Made by a program: the position numbers and the translations under genes
DNA from: Burkholderiales bacterium 67-32
GTDB taxonomy: Bacteria > Pseudomonadota > Gammaproteobacteria > Burkholderiales > Burkholderiaceae_B
Direction of reading: 5' to 3'
Length of the DNA stretch: 64,000 nt
NCBI GenBank assembly: GCA_001898625.1
Contig: MKUP01000006.1
Span: 236,453 to 300,452 of the forward strand
Shown here: positions 52,295 through 61,123 of the stretch, in pieces
Layout: every line of letters begins with the position of its first letter
Numbering within the stretch: the first letter of the stretch is position 1
The notes under the pieces: generated by a model
Seen by the model: only the letters and a program-made list of their open reading frames with translations
What the model was told of the DNA's origin: nothing
Database searches by the model: none

Positions 52295-53722
52295 TCAGGC
52301 CTCGAGTTCCGAAAGCTCGGTCAGGGGCTTGATGCCGCCTTCGTTGGCGATCAGCGCGCGCTTGCGGACGTAGCGCAGGATGCTGGTCGCGCCATAGCGC
52401 GAGCCGCCCATGCCGGACATCTTGAAGGCGGTCTTCTCGCCGTCGAACATCATGCCGCGCTGCAGCTCGGTGTCGTTGATGCTGACGCCGCCCGCCTCCA
52501 TCAGCGTCGCGAAATCACCCGCGGTGTGGGTGTCGGGACCGAACACGGCGCCCGACAGGCCGAAGACCGTGTCGTTGACCAGGCGGGCGGCCTCCTCGAC
52601 GGAGCCGAATTTCATGACCGGCACGACGGGACCGAAGGTTTCCTCGGTCATGACCGCCATGCTGTGGTCCACGCCGGTGACGATGGTGGGATCCAGCCAG
52701 ATCGCGCCGCCCACGTTTTCGACCTTGCCGCCCGACAGGATCCGGGCGCCGCGCGCCACCGCGTCCTGAAGCTGGGTTTCGACGATGGCGCCCTGGGCCT
52801 CGAAGATGAACGGGCCGTAATGGCCGCCGTCCCCCGCCGCGTGGCTGCGCCGCAGCGTGGCGGCCTGCCGCAGCAGTTCGGCGACGAACTCGTCATGCAC
52901 CGAGGCATCCACGTACACGCGCTCGATCGCATAGCAGACCTGCCCGGTGTTGTAGATGGCGCTGCGCAGGATGCTGGTGGCGGCGCGGGCGAGATCCGAG
53001 CCCGCCAGCACCACCGCCGGATCCTTGCCGCCCAGTTCCAGGAAGGCCGGGATGAAGGCTTCGGCCGCGGCAAGCGCGATCCTGCGGCCGGTCTTGATGC
53101 TGCCCGTGAAGACGATGGCATCGCTGTTGGCCACCACGGCCTGCCCGGTTTCGGCGCCGCCGCGCACCAGCGTGATGATGTGCGCGAGCTCGGGGACGTC
53201 GTCGATCGAACGCTGCAGCGGCTCGACGAAGCGCGGCGTGACTTCGCTGGGCTTGACCATCACGGCCGCGCCGGCGACCAGCGCCGGGATCGCGTCGATG
53301 AAGGACAGCACCAGCGGAAAATTCCAGGGGCTGATGACGCCCACCAGCGGGTAGGGAACCAGGGTGGTCTTGAAGATGATCTCGTCGTTGTGCGAGAACT
53401 TGCGGAAGGGCTGGGCCAGCACCTGGGGCGCCGCCTCGCAGTAGCCGTGGATGAAGTGCTCGACGGCGCCGAGTTCCTCGTGGGAGATGCGCGTGCGGCC
53501 GGTGTCGACGCTGAGCGCCGCGGCGATTTCGGTCGCGTGCCGGCCCAGGGCCTCGGCCCATTTCTTCAGGATGGCGACGCGGCGCTCCAGTCCGCCCGAG
53601 AACCAGGCACGCTGCGCCTCGCGCGCCGCCTTGGCCTTGGCGGCGATGTCCGCCGGGCTGGTGGATTCGAACCGGTAATCCCGTTCGCCGCTGCGTGGAT
53701 TCCGTACTTCCATGACTGCCAT
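52295..53722 (-). CDS. Aldehyde dehydrogenase family protein
   Basis: A 475-residue enzyme. It has 'ISPWNFPLVLSFIDAIPALVAG', 'IVFTGSIKTGRRI', the general base in 'LELGGKDPAVVL' and catalytic Cys263 in 'GQVCYAIERV'. The spacing and 'CYAIERV' resemble benzaldehyde or salicylaldehyde-type dehydrogenases, but the aldehyde is unknown. It lies between the orphan binding protein (64 bp downstream) and the AraC regulator. The upstream gap contains a GATTTCCTAG site. Confidence 0.86.
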   Translation of the reverse strand: MAVMEVRNPRSGERDYRFESTSPADIAAKAKAAREAQRAWFSGGLERRVAILKKWAEALGRHATEIAAALSVDTGRTRISHEELGAVEHFIHGYCEAAPQVLAQPFRKFSHNDEIIFKTTLVPYPLVGVISPWNFPLVLSFIDAIPALVAGAAVMVKPSEVTPRFVEPLQRSIDDVPELAHIITLVRGGAETGQAVVANSDAIVFTGSIKTGRRIALAAAEAFIPAFLELGGKDPAVVLAGSDLARAATSILRSAIYNTGQVCYAIERVYVDASVHDEFVAELLRQAATLRRSHAAGDGGHYGPFIFEAQGAIVETQLQDAVARGARILSGGKVENVGGAIWLDPTIVTGVDHSMAVMTEETFGPVVPVMKFGSVEEAARLVNDTVFGLSGAVFGPDTHTAGDFATLMEAGGVSINDTELQRGMMFDGEKTAFKMSGMGGSRYGATSILRYVRKRALIANEGGIKPLTELSELEA

Positions 53723-53812
53723 TGTGTGCCTCGCTAGTTGTTCCCATCGGGGGATGGGACGATCCTATGCGAAGCATGGGGCGGCGATCAGCCCCGCGCG
53801 CTCATCAATGCC

Positions 53813-53822
53813 GATTTCCTAG
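53813..53822. promoter_or_regulatory. Shared motif GATTTCCTAG, site 1
   Basis: Located about 95 bp upstream of the aldehyde dehydrogenase ATG in the gap after the AraC gene. The 9-mer ATTTCCTAG recurs at 60881-60889 and, inverted, at 60968-60976. Candidate AraC target. Confidence 0.4.
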
Positions 53823-53859
53823 AAAAGGCATCTGTTTCCCGAAAGCGGGCCGGATGCGA

Positions 53860-54975
53860 TCAATGCGTACCCGGCGGATGCAGCGGATCGCCGGCGTGGC
53901 GGGCCAGGACTTCCTCGGCGCTGCCCATGCGGCGGGCGTCCTTGGGCGCGAAGCCGAAGTGCTCGCGGAACGAGGCGGTGAAGCTGGTCTGATGCTGGTA
54001 GCCCACGGCACAGGCCACTTCGTTGACGGACAGGCGGTCCTGGATGAGCAGGTTCAGCGCGCGGTTCATGCGGTGGCTGTGGCCGAACTCGAACACCGTC
54101 ATGCCATACAGGAACTTGAAGCCGCGCTTGAGCTTGGACGTGTTGGTGCCCACCGCGCGCGCCAGTTCCGGGATGGTGGGCACGCGCGTCATGTCCGACA
54201 GCATGATGTCGCGCGCCTTCTCGATCAGGCGCAGGTCGCGGGTGGAGAACACGCCCGGGGCGTTCTCGCTTTCTATGTGGTTCTGCCACAGGTCCAGCGA
54301 GGCGCACAGGATCTCGCTGGCTTTGGCCTCGGCCAGCAGCAGGCGGCGATAGCCCTGGTAGGGGTTGGCCAGCAGTTTCTCGATGGCGTGCAGCACTTCC
54401 ACGCCCACCGGCATCTGATGGCAGAAGACCTGTTCGTTGCCCACGGCGTCCAGCTTCTTCTGGAAGGCGTTGCCGGCGCCCAGCGAGGCGCGGACGAAGG
54501 CGTCGAAATAGGCCTGCGTGACATACATGCTGACCATGCGCCACGATCCGGGGCCGCAATGTACCTGGTAGAGCATGTCGTCGCCCTGCTGCACCACCGT
54601 GAGGTTGGGCGAGCCGATCTGCACTTCGCCCGACTCCGAGAACTCGACGCGCGCCGGGCCCTTGAGCACGAAGTGGAATTCGACGAAGCCTTCAGGCAGC
54701 ACGCTTTCGGTGCGCTCCTTCGTGTAGCGGCAACTGGTGATGACCAGGAAGATCTCGTCCCGCAGGCTGATCAGTTCCCAATAGCCCTCGGACGGATCCT
54801 GGGAAACGGCCACGCGCTGCCCGTAGATGCCGGGGCCCTTGGCCTGGGGAACGGCGTGCTCGGCCGTTGCGCGCAGGCTGTGGAAGGCTTCGGTGGTCCG
54901 GGCATGCCGGCCCGCCAGCCGCGTCCTGAACAGTCCGTCGTCGCTCTGGTCGGGACGAAAGGGGAAGGTATTCAT
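53860..54975 (-). CDS. AraC family transcriptional regulator
   Basis: A 371-residue regulator. The N-terminal half is a sensor domain of unrecognised type ('FVEFHFVLKGPARVEF' is cupin-like). The C-terminal AraC DNA-binding domain has 'TIPELARAVGTNTSKLKRGFKFLYG' as the first helix-turn-helix and 'SVNEVACAVGYQHQTSFTASFREHFG' as the second. ATG 54975 is divergent from the first UbiD gene across 204 bp. It probably activates the neighbouring decarboxylase, dehydrogenase and transport genes; the effector is unknown. Confidence 0.9.
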   Translation of the reverse strand: MNTFPFRPDQSDDGLFRTRLAGRHARTTEAFHSLRATAEHAVPQAKGPGIYGQRVAVSQDPSEGYWELISLRDEIFLVITSCRYTKERTESVLPEGFVEFHFVLKGPARVEFSESGEVQIGSPNLTVVQQGDDMLYQVHCGPGSWRMVSMYVTQAYFDAFVRASLGAGNAFQKKLDAVGNEQVFCHQMPVGVEVLHAIEKLLANPYQGYRRLLLAEAKASEILCASLDLWQNHIESENAPGVFSTRDLRLIEKARDIMLSDMTRVPTIPELARAVGTNTSKLKRGFKFLYGMTVFEFGHSHRMNRALNLLIQDRLSVNEVACAVGYQHQTSFTASFREHFGFAPKDARRMGSAEEVLARHAGDPLHPPGTH

Positions 54976-55089
54976 CGGCTCTCCGTGCGGCCGGACATTC
55001 GGCGGTGGCATACGGTACGGTGGCGCGGTCGACCGGGCAATCCGGGCTAACACGCGTATGGCGGCGTCCGCGACATCAAGTTGTTCCGT

Positions 55090-55098
55090 AATCCTAGG
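55090..55098. promoter_or_regulatory. Related motif AATCCTAGG, site 2 (weak)
   Basis: Shares only TCCTAG with the ATTTCCTAG sites. It lies about 85 bp upstream of the first UbiD gene in the AraC divergent promoter. Position supports it more than sequence does. Confidence 0.25.
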
Positions 55099-55179
55099 TT
55101 TTCGCCACATCCGGCAAAGAAGCGTGGCCCCGGCCGTTGCTATCGTCGGATCTCCGTCCAACGCAAGACCTTCACATCG

Positions 55180-56520
55180 ATGAGACACTACCTCGACAAG
55201 CTCCAGTCCCGGGGCGAGCTGGTCGTCGTCCACAAGGAAGTGGATCCGCGCTTCGAGGCCGCCGCGATCGCCCGCCGGCTGCAGTCCGAGTCCAGGCAGG
55301 CCGTGCTGTTCTCCCATGTCCGCGGCAGCGCGCTGCCCGTGGTCATGAACGTCTACAGCGAACACCAGCGCCTGCGCGAAATCATCCGCTGCGGGCGCAA
55401 GACCTTCTGCGAACGCCTGGGCGAGGAGATCGCGTTGGCGGCCACGCTGGGGCAGGGCGCCTGGATGGAAGATACCGACACTGGCGACGACTGGTGCTCG
55501 GGCACGCTGTCCGATCTGCCCATCCTGACCTATCACGAGCGCGACGGCGGTGCTTACATCACCTCGGGCATCTTCCTGGCGAAGCATCCGGACAGCGGCG
55601 TGTCCAACCTGTCGTTCCACCGGTCGATGAAGATCTCCGACGGCGAACTGCGCGTACGCCTGGGCAGCACGCACGACCTGGCGCGCTGCCAGCAGGCGGC
55701 CGAGCGCGACGGCAAGCCGCTCGAGGTGGCGATCCTGGTCAGCGCCGCGCCCGAGTTGTTCATGGCGGCCTGCGTGTCGCTGCCGCCGGACGCCAGCGAG
55801 CTGGCCCTGGCCGCGGCCATACGCGGCGGACCGCTGCGCATGAAGCGGTGCAGGACCATCGATCTGTCGGTGCCGGCCGCGGCCGACATCGTGATCGAGG
55901 GCCGCATCCTGCCCAACGAACGCCGTCCGGAGGGCCCCTTCGGCGAGTTCATGGGCTACTACGTGGAGGTGGGTGACAACCATGTGTTCGAGGTCACCCA
56001 CGTCGGCTGGCGCAAGAACGCCGTCTTCCACGGCCTGATCTGCGGCTCCAAGGAGGACCTGCGTCCGCTGGAGGCGGCCACGGCCGCCCGCATCTACCAG
56101 GCGCTCAAGGCCCAGGTGCCGGGCGTGCTGGACGTCTCGTGCCAGCCCACGGTCATGAACACCATCATCAAGATCCGCAAGCAGTACGAAGGCCACGGCG
56201 GCCACGCGCTGCTGGCGGCAATGGGATCGCACCTGGACTACAACAAGTTCTGCGTGGTGGTGGACGAGGACGTCGACATCTATGACATGGACGAGGTGGT
56301 CTGGGCGTTCGTGACGCGTGGCCGCGCCGACACCCGCAGCATGGTGGTGCCCAACGTGCCGGGTTTCTATCGCGATCCCCACAAGGATCACTGGGGGCGC
56401 CTGGCGCTGGATGCGACGCGCCCGTGGGGCCGGGAGGCGGAGTTCGCGCGCAAGCGGATCCCGGGCGAAGACACGGTGGACCTCGCGGAGTACCTGGGCT
56501 CGCAGTGGCCCGCGGCTTAG
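55180..56520 (+). CDS. UbiD family decarboxylase, first copy
   Basis: A 446-residue UbiD-type (de)carboxylase, dependent on prenylated FMN in characterised members. The active-site stretch 'NERRPEGPFGEFMGYY' carries Glu251 and Glu256 at the positions of the conserved acid residues. The C-terminal part includes 'GSHLDYNKFCVVVDEDVDIYD'. Such enzymes decarboxylate (or carboxylate) phenolic or unsaturated acids. It is divergent from the AraC gene and 99 bp before a second, highly similar UbiD gene. No UbiX-type prenyltransferase is in the window. No clear ribosome-binding site is seen. Confidence 0.9.
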   Translation: MRHYLDKLQSRGELVVVHKEVDPRFEAAAIARRLQSESRQAVLFSHVRGSALPVVMNVYSEHQRLREIIRCGRKTFCERLGEEIALAATLGQGAWMEDTDTGDDWCSGTLSDLPILTYHERDGGAYITSGIFLAKHPDSGVSNLSFHRSMKISDGELRVRLGSTHDLARCQQAAERDGKPLEVAILVSAAPELFMAACVSLPPDASELALAAAIRGGPLRMKRCRTIDLSVPAAADIVIEGRILPNERRPEGPFGEFMGYYVEVGDNHVFEVTHVGWRKNAVFHGLICGSKEDLRPLEAATAARIYQALKAQVPGVLDVSCQPTVMNTIIKIRKQYEGHGGHALLAAMGSHLDYNKFCVVVDEDVDIYDMDEVVWAFVTRGRADTRSMVVPNVPGFYRDPHKDHWGRLALDATRPWGREAEFARKRIPGEDTVDLAEYLGSQWPAA

Positions 56521-56619
56521 TGGCCGGGATTGACCAATACCGGCCTGATCATCGCTTTTCCTCAAACCGTCATGTGGCTGCCCGGGCCGAAATAGCCGAG
56601 CGGCCCGCTGGAATCCATC

Positions 56620-57951
56620 ATGAGAGACTACCTGGCCAGGCTGAAGGCTCGCGGCGACCTGATCGTCATCGACCGCGAGGTCGATCCCGTCCACGAACTG
56701 GCGGCCGTGGCGGTGCAGTTGCAGCGCAAGTCCGGCAAGGCGGTGCTGTTCAACAAGGTCCGCGGCAGCGACATGCCGGTGGCGATCAACGTCTACAGCA
56801 ACCACGACCGCCTGTGCGAGATCATCCGCTGCGGGGACAGGAATTTCTGCGAACGGCTGGATGAACAGATCCACGAGGCCGCCGGCAATGCCGCATGGCA
56901 GCGCGACGCCGGGCCTCAGGAATGGCGCGAGGGCAAGCTGAGCGACCTGCCGCTGCTGACGCACCATGGGCGGGATGGCGGCGCCTACATCACGTCGGGC
57001 ATCTTCGTCGCCAAGGACCCGCAGACGGGCGTGCCCAATCTGTCGTTCCATCGTTCCCTGTACGTGTCGGACCAGGAACTGCGCATCCGCCTGGGCAGCT
57101 CGCACGACCTGTACCGCTACCAGCAGGCCGCCGAGGAACGGGACCAGCCGCTGGAGGCCGCCATCGTGATCGGCGCGCCGCCCGAGGTGTTCATGGCGGC
57201 CTGCGTGTCGCTGCCGCCCGAAGGCAACGAACTGGCGCTGGCGTCGGCCATGCGGGGCGCACCCCTGCCCATGCGTCCATGCAAGACCATCGCCCTGTCG
57301 GTGCCGGCCGAGGCCGAGATCGTGATCGAGGGCCGCATTCTGCCGCACGAGCGCCGACCAGAGGGACCCTTCGGCGAATTCATGGGCTACTACGTGGAGG
57401 TGGGCGACAACCACGTGTTCGAGGTCACCCACGTTTCGTGGCGCCAGGGCGCGGTCTACCACGGGCTGGTCTGCGGTTCGCACGAGGACCTGCGGCCGCT
57501 GGAGGCGGCCACGGCGGCGCGCATCTACAAGCACCTGAAGGGCCAGGTCGCGGGCGTGCTGGACGTGACATGCCGGCCCACGGTCATGAATACCATCGTG
57601 AAGATCCGCAAGCAGTACGAAGGGCACGCCCAGCACGTCCTGCTGGCCGCCATGGGGTCGCACCTCGATTACAACAAGCTGTGCGTGGTGGTGGACGAGG
57701 ATGTGAACATCTACGACATGGAAGAGGTGATCTGGGCTTTCCTGACGCGCGGCCGGGCCGATACCCGGACCATGGTCGTCAAGGACGTGCCAGGCTTCTA
57801 CCGCGATCCTCACAAGGACCACTGGGGGCGGTTGGGGCTGGATGCCACCAAGCCATGGGGCCGCGAGGCCGAGTTCGAGCGCAAGCGCATCCCGGGGGAT
57901 GACGCGGACATGGTGCTGGCGGATTATCTGGCGCCCGGGCAGCAACTCTAG
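56620..57951 (+). CDS. UbiD family decarboxylase, second copy
   Basis: A 443-residue paralogue of the preceding gene. It is very similar throughout, especially from 'AEIVIEGRILPHERRPEGP' onward (Glu248 and Glu253), but clearly diverged at silent and N-terminal positions, so the duplication is not recent. The two may form a hetero-oligomer or act on different acids. It is followed by a strong bidirectional terminator. Confidence 0.9.
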   Translation: MRDYLARLKARGDLIVIDREVDPVHELAAVAVQLQRKSGKAVLFNKVRGSDMPVAINVYSNHDRLCEIIRCGDRNFCERLDEQIHEAAGNAAWQRDAGPQEWREGKLSDLPLLTHHGRDGGAYITSGIFVAKDPQTGVPNLSFHRSLYVSDQELRIRLGSSHDLYRYQQAAEERDQPLEAAIVIGAPPEVFMAACVSLPPEGNELALASAMRGAPLPMRPCKTIALSVPAEAEIVIEGRILPHERRPEGPFGEFMGYYVEVGDNHVFEVTHVSWRQGAVYHGLVCGSHEDLRPLEAATAARIYKHLKGQVAGVLDVTCRPTVMNTIVKIRKQYEGHAQHVLLAAMGSHLDYNKLCVVVDEDVNIYDMEEVIWAFLTRGRADTRTMVVKDVPGFYRDPHKDHWGRLGLDATKPWGREAEFERKRIPGDDADMVLADYLAPGQQL

Positions 57952-57990
57952 TACCGGTGCGGATCGCAGGGCCCGTCCGCTAAAAAGCAA

Positions 57991-58022
57991 ACAGGGATAC
58001 TGCGACGTATCCCTGTTTTTTT
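57991..58022. terminator. Bidirectional Rho-independent terminator
   Basis: A perfect 10-bp stem ACAGGGATAC/GTATCCCTGT with a 6-base loop, followed by a run of T on the plus strand and preceded by an A-rich stretch. It serves both the UbiD operon (+) and the convergent ABC operon (-). Confidence 0.9.
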
Positions 58023-58064
58023 ATCGGCCCTGGCAAGGGCGCCGGCAGGAGCCGCCGCCGACAC

Positions 58065-58976
58065 TCAGGCGGCGCTGGCCCGGATGGCCCGCGAGGGGCT
58101 GCGGCCAGGCTTGCGGCGCACCAGGCTGATCAGCGTCACGAGCACGAACAGCGCCGTGACCATCTTCAGGTCCGAGGGCTGGAAGCCGAAGGCCAGCACC
58201 AGCGATATCAGCTGGAAATAGACCACCGACCCCAGCACGGGGGCGGCTACTTGGCGAAAGATGGTGCGGTTGCCGATGATGGCCTCGCCCAGCAGCAGCG
58301 AGGCCAGGCCGTTGATCAGCGTGCCGAAGCCCATGTTCACGTCGGCGAAGCCCTGGTTCTGCGCCAGCAGGCCCCCGCCCAGCGCGGCGATCAGGTTGGC
58401 CAGCCCCAGGCCGACCAGCGTGTAGGCCTTGACGTTGATGCCCTGGGCGCGGGCCATGGCCTGGCTCGAACCCAACGCGCGCATGGCCATGCCGTGCTGC
58501 GTGCCCAGGAACCAGAAGATCAGGCCGATCAGCACGACGTCGATCACGGCCAGGAACACGATGCGGTTGGCCAGGCTGCCGTCGTCGCCAGGCAGGTAGG
58601 AGAACAGGTTGGGGAAGTTGAACAGGGCGGTGTTCGGCTGTCCCATGACGCGGATGTCGATGGAGTAGAGCATGGACAGCACCAGGATGCCGCACAGCAG
58701 CGTGTTGATCTTGACCCTTTCATGGATGTAGGCCGTGGCGGTGCCACCGAGGAAACCGGCCAGGGCGCCGATCAGCAGCGCCGATACTGGTTCGAGCCCG
58801 ATCACCAGGCACTTGGCGGTGACGCAGGCGCCGAAGGCCAGCGTGCCTTCGCCGGTCATGTCGGCGAAGCTGAGGATGCGGAAGGGAATCATCACGGCGA
58901 TGGCGATCAGGGCGTAGATCAGGCCCTGCATCATTCCCATGGGGACCAGGTTCAGGAAAGTGGAAAGGAAGTTCAT
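58065..58976 (-). CDS. ABC transporter permease (TrpY-like)
   Basis: A 303-residue polytopic permease with about eight hydrophobic stretches. It opens with 'MGMMQGLIYALIAIAVMIPFRILSFADMTGEG', the pattern of the permease that accompanies PF04392 binding proteins. It lies 4 bp after the ATPase gene and is last in the operon binding protein, ATPase, permease. Confidence 0.87.
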   Translation of the reverse strand: MNFLSTFLNLVPMGMMQGLIYALIAIAVMIPFRILSFADMTGEGTLAFGACVTAKCLVIGLEPVSALLIGALAGFLGGTATAYIHERVKINTLLCGILVLSMLYSIDIRVMGQPNTALFNFPNLFSYLPGDDGSLANRIVFLAVIDVVLIGLIFWFLGTQHGMAMRALGSSQAMARAQGINVKAYTLVGLGLANLIAALGGGLLAQNQGFADVNMGFGTLINGLASLLLGEAIIGNRTIFRQVAAPVLGSVVYFQLISLVLAFGFQPSDLKMVTALFVLVTLISLVRRKPGRSPSRAIRASAA

Positions 58977-58980
58977 GGGT

Positions 58981-59757
58981 TCACGCCGCTGCTAGGAGAT
59001 GGGATTCGTCGTCGAAGGCGGCGACCAGTCGTTCGACGGTCATGCCGCGCTTCTGCTCGCCGGACAGGTCCGCGATGATGCGTCCCTGCTGCATCATGAT
59101 CAGCCGGTTGCCGTAGGTGATGGCATGGCTCATGTTGTGGGTCACCATCAGCGTGGTCAGGCCGGTCTCGGACACCACGCGCGAGGTCACTTGCATGACC
59201 TTCTCGGCGGTCTTGGGATCGAGCGCCGCGGTGTGTTCGTCCAGCAGCAGCAACTGTGGCTCGCGCAGCACCGCCATCAGCAGCGACAGCGCCTGGCGCT
59301 GGCCGCCGGACAGCAGGCCGGCCTGGGCCTTCATGCGGTTCTCCAGGCCCAGTCCGAAGGTCTCCAGGCGGGCGCGGAACTCGGCCATCATCGTGCTGGT
59401 CAGGCCTCGGCCGAAGGTGCGGCGGGCGCCGCGCCGGGCGGCGACGGCCAGGTTTTCCTCGATGCTGAGCGCGGCCGCCGTTCCCACCGACGGGTCCTGG
59501 AACACGCGGGAAATGTATTTCGCGCGCTTGTGCGTGGGCAGGCGCGTGATGTCGTTGCCGTCGATGCGGATGTGGCCGGCGTCGGGCAGGACCTCGCCGG
59601 CCAGCATGTTGAGCAGCGTCGATTTACCGGCGCCGTTGCCGCCGACGACGACGGCGAAGTCGCCGCGCTGCAAGCCGAGGGATACCTCGTCGATGGCGAT
59701 GCGTTCGTCCGGCGAGCCGGCGTGGAAGATTTTCTGCAGTTGTTGGACGTCTAGCAT
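58981..59757 (-). CDS. ABC transporter ATP-binding protein (TrpZ-like)
   Basis: A 258-residue ATPase. The Walker A is 'GGNGAGKSTLLNMLAG', the signature 'LLSGGQRQALSLLMAV', Walker B 'LLLLDEHTAALDP' and the switch 'VTHNMSHA'. 'DEH' in place of the common 'DEP' is typical of the TrpZ/PF04392-associated group. It lies 26 bp after the binding-protein gene. The importer's substrate is unknown; an aromatic compound is suggested by context. Confidence 0.9.
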   Translation of the reverse strand: MLDVQQLQKIFHAGSPDERIAIDEVSLGLQRGDFAVVVGGNGAGKSTLLNMLAGEVLPDAGHIRIDGNDITRLPTHKRAKYISRVFQDPSVGTAAALSIEENLAVAARRGARRTFGRGLTSTMMAEFRARLETFGLGLENRMKAQAGLLSGGQRQALSLLMAVLREPQLLLLDEHTAALDPKTAEKVMQVTSRVVSETGLTTLMVTHNMSHAITYGNRLIMMQQGRIIADLSGEQKRGMTVERLVAAFDDESHLLAAA

Positions 59758-59783
59758 GAGGTAAGCCTTGATGCGGAAACGGG

Positions 59784-60773
59784 CTACTCGACGAAGCAGG
59801 CGCAGTCGTCGAACGAAGCGGGAATGGCGAGGCCCAGCTCCTTGAACTTGGTCTTGTTGATGGTGGTGATGTAGTCGTCCGGGCCCGGACGCGCGGGCGC
59901 GAGCTGCGAGGTGGGCGTGCCCTTGAGGATGCGGTCGGCCAGGACCGCGGCATTGGTGCCTATGGATTTCAGCGAGACCGCGTAGTTGGCGGCGGCCATG
60001 CCGCTTTTCACGAATTCGGTCTCCGAGCTGAGAATGGGGAACTTCAATTGCTTGGCCGCTGCCGCCACCGCCGGAATGGCCGACTGCACCAGATTGGAGC
60101 CTGTGATGTAGGCAAAGCCTATGCCCCGAAGCAACTGTGCGCGCTGTGGAATGTCGCCCACGGCATCGACGCTGACCGGCACGAATTTCAGGCCGGCCCG
60201 CTTGGCGGCTTCTTCCAGCTTCTGGGTGGTCACCACGTCGTTGACTTCGCCGGGGTTGTACAGCGAACCGAAGGACGTCGCATGGGGGAACAGCTTCTTG
60301 CCGAAGGCCAGCGCGGCGTCGAAATCCTGCATGTCCGATGCGCCGGTGAAGCGCGCGCCGCCTTGCTGCCAGTTGGGCACCAGGCCGGCCTTGACCGGGT
60401 CGGTCACCATGGCGAACACCATGGGCGTCTTGCGATTGGAGACCGCCGACAGCGCCGTCTGCGAGACCGAGGTGGTGATGGTCAGGATCAGTTCGGGCGA
60501 CTTGGCCGAGATCTGCGTGAACATCTGCGGCATCAGGGCCTGGGTGAAGTTCGCGTCGCTGTAGACGTAGATGGTGTTCTTGCCGTCCACGTAGCCGCGC
60601 CGGGCCATTTCTTCCTTGAAGCCCTCTATGGTCTGTGCGATGGAAGGGTGGGGGCCGAGGTTGGCGATGCCGATCACGGTTTCCGACGTGGCTGCGCCGG
60701 CGTAGCCGAGAAGGGCGGCCGCCGCCGCGTGAAGGAAGAGGGCGCGCGGGAAAGACAGGCGAAACGCAAGCAT
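59784..60773 (-). CDS. ABC transporter substrate-binding protein (TrpX/PF04392-like)
   Basis: A 329-residue binding protein. ATG 60773 begins a good signal peptide ending about 'GAATSE', followed by 'VIGIANLGPHPSIAQTIEGFK' and 'YVYSDANFTQALMPQM'. It ends 'CACFVE', paralleling 'CNCFVD' of its paralogue at 51256. It heads the complete importer operon and is divergent from the porin gene, so outer-membrane entry and inner-membrane import genes are paired. Confidence 0.88.
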   Translation of the reverse strand: MLAFRLSFPRALFLHAAAAALLGYAGAATSETVIGIANLGPHPSIAQTIEGFKEEMARRGYVDGKNTIYVYSDANFTQALMPQMFTQISAKSPELILTITTSVSQTALSAVSNRKTPMVFAMVTDPVKAGLVPNWQQGGARFTGASDMQDFDAALAFGKKLFPHATSFGSLYNPGEVNDVVTTQKLEEAAKRAGLKFVPVSVDAVGDIPQRAQLLRGIGFAYITGSNLVQSAIPAVAAAAKQLKFPILSSETEFVKSGMAAANYAVSLKSIGTNAAVLADRILKGTPTSQLAPARPGPDDYITTINKTKFKELGLAIPASFDDCACFVE

Positions 60774-61123
60774 GGCGTTGGACTCGCTGGAGGGCTTCGA
60801 ATGCCGAATTTTTAGCACCGAACCACGGGCCGCCCCCACCCTCGCACGGACGAGTCCCGATCGCCTAGATGTTCTTGCCTATTTCCTAGATGAGGCACGC
60901 CCAGCCTGGCGGCGCGCGGCGCGCGGCGGGCCCGGCGGGTGAAATTGTGGCGATCCATTCCGGATTGCTAGGAAATCCGCACCGTGTGGGGATGCGCCCT
61001 TGTAGGGGCGGCCCGGGCTGCCTAGTCTGCGCGGCAGGGAGGCGAATCGGTTCGCCTTTCGCCGGTTCGAAAGGGCCGTGACCTTCATCGAGAACATGGG
61101 GCCGCCTGGCGCGGGAGAAAGGC
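60774..61123. promoter_or_regulatory. Divergent promoter region between ABC importer and porin
   Basis: 350 bp without a convincing gene. Two CCTAGATG direct repeats begin at 60864 and 60885, 21 bp apart (two helical turns, as for tandem AraC half-sites). ATTTCCTAG is at 60881-60889, and an inverted copy at 60968-60976 sits within the imperfect palindrome GGATTGCTAGGAAATCC. No clear sigma-70 boxes were identified. Confidence 0.45.

Noticed and set aside
53860-57990. A 1376-codon open frame antisense to both UbiD genes and in frame with the AraC gene
   Set aside because: High GC and strong third-position G/C bias keep this antisense frame open. Its 5' two-thirds mirrors the UbiD genes with low-complexity His/Arg/Gln-rich content. 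Only the last 371 codons (AraC) resemble a protein.
60774-61123. Small open frames on both strands in the porin-importer gap
   Set aside because: Arg/Pro/Gly-rich, no conserved features and no convincing ribosome-binding sites; better explained as regulatory DNA.
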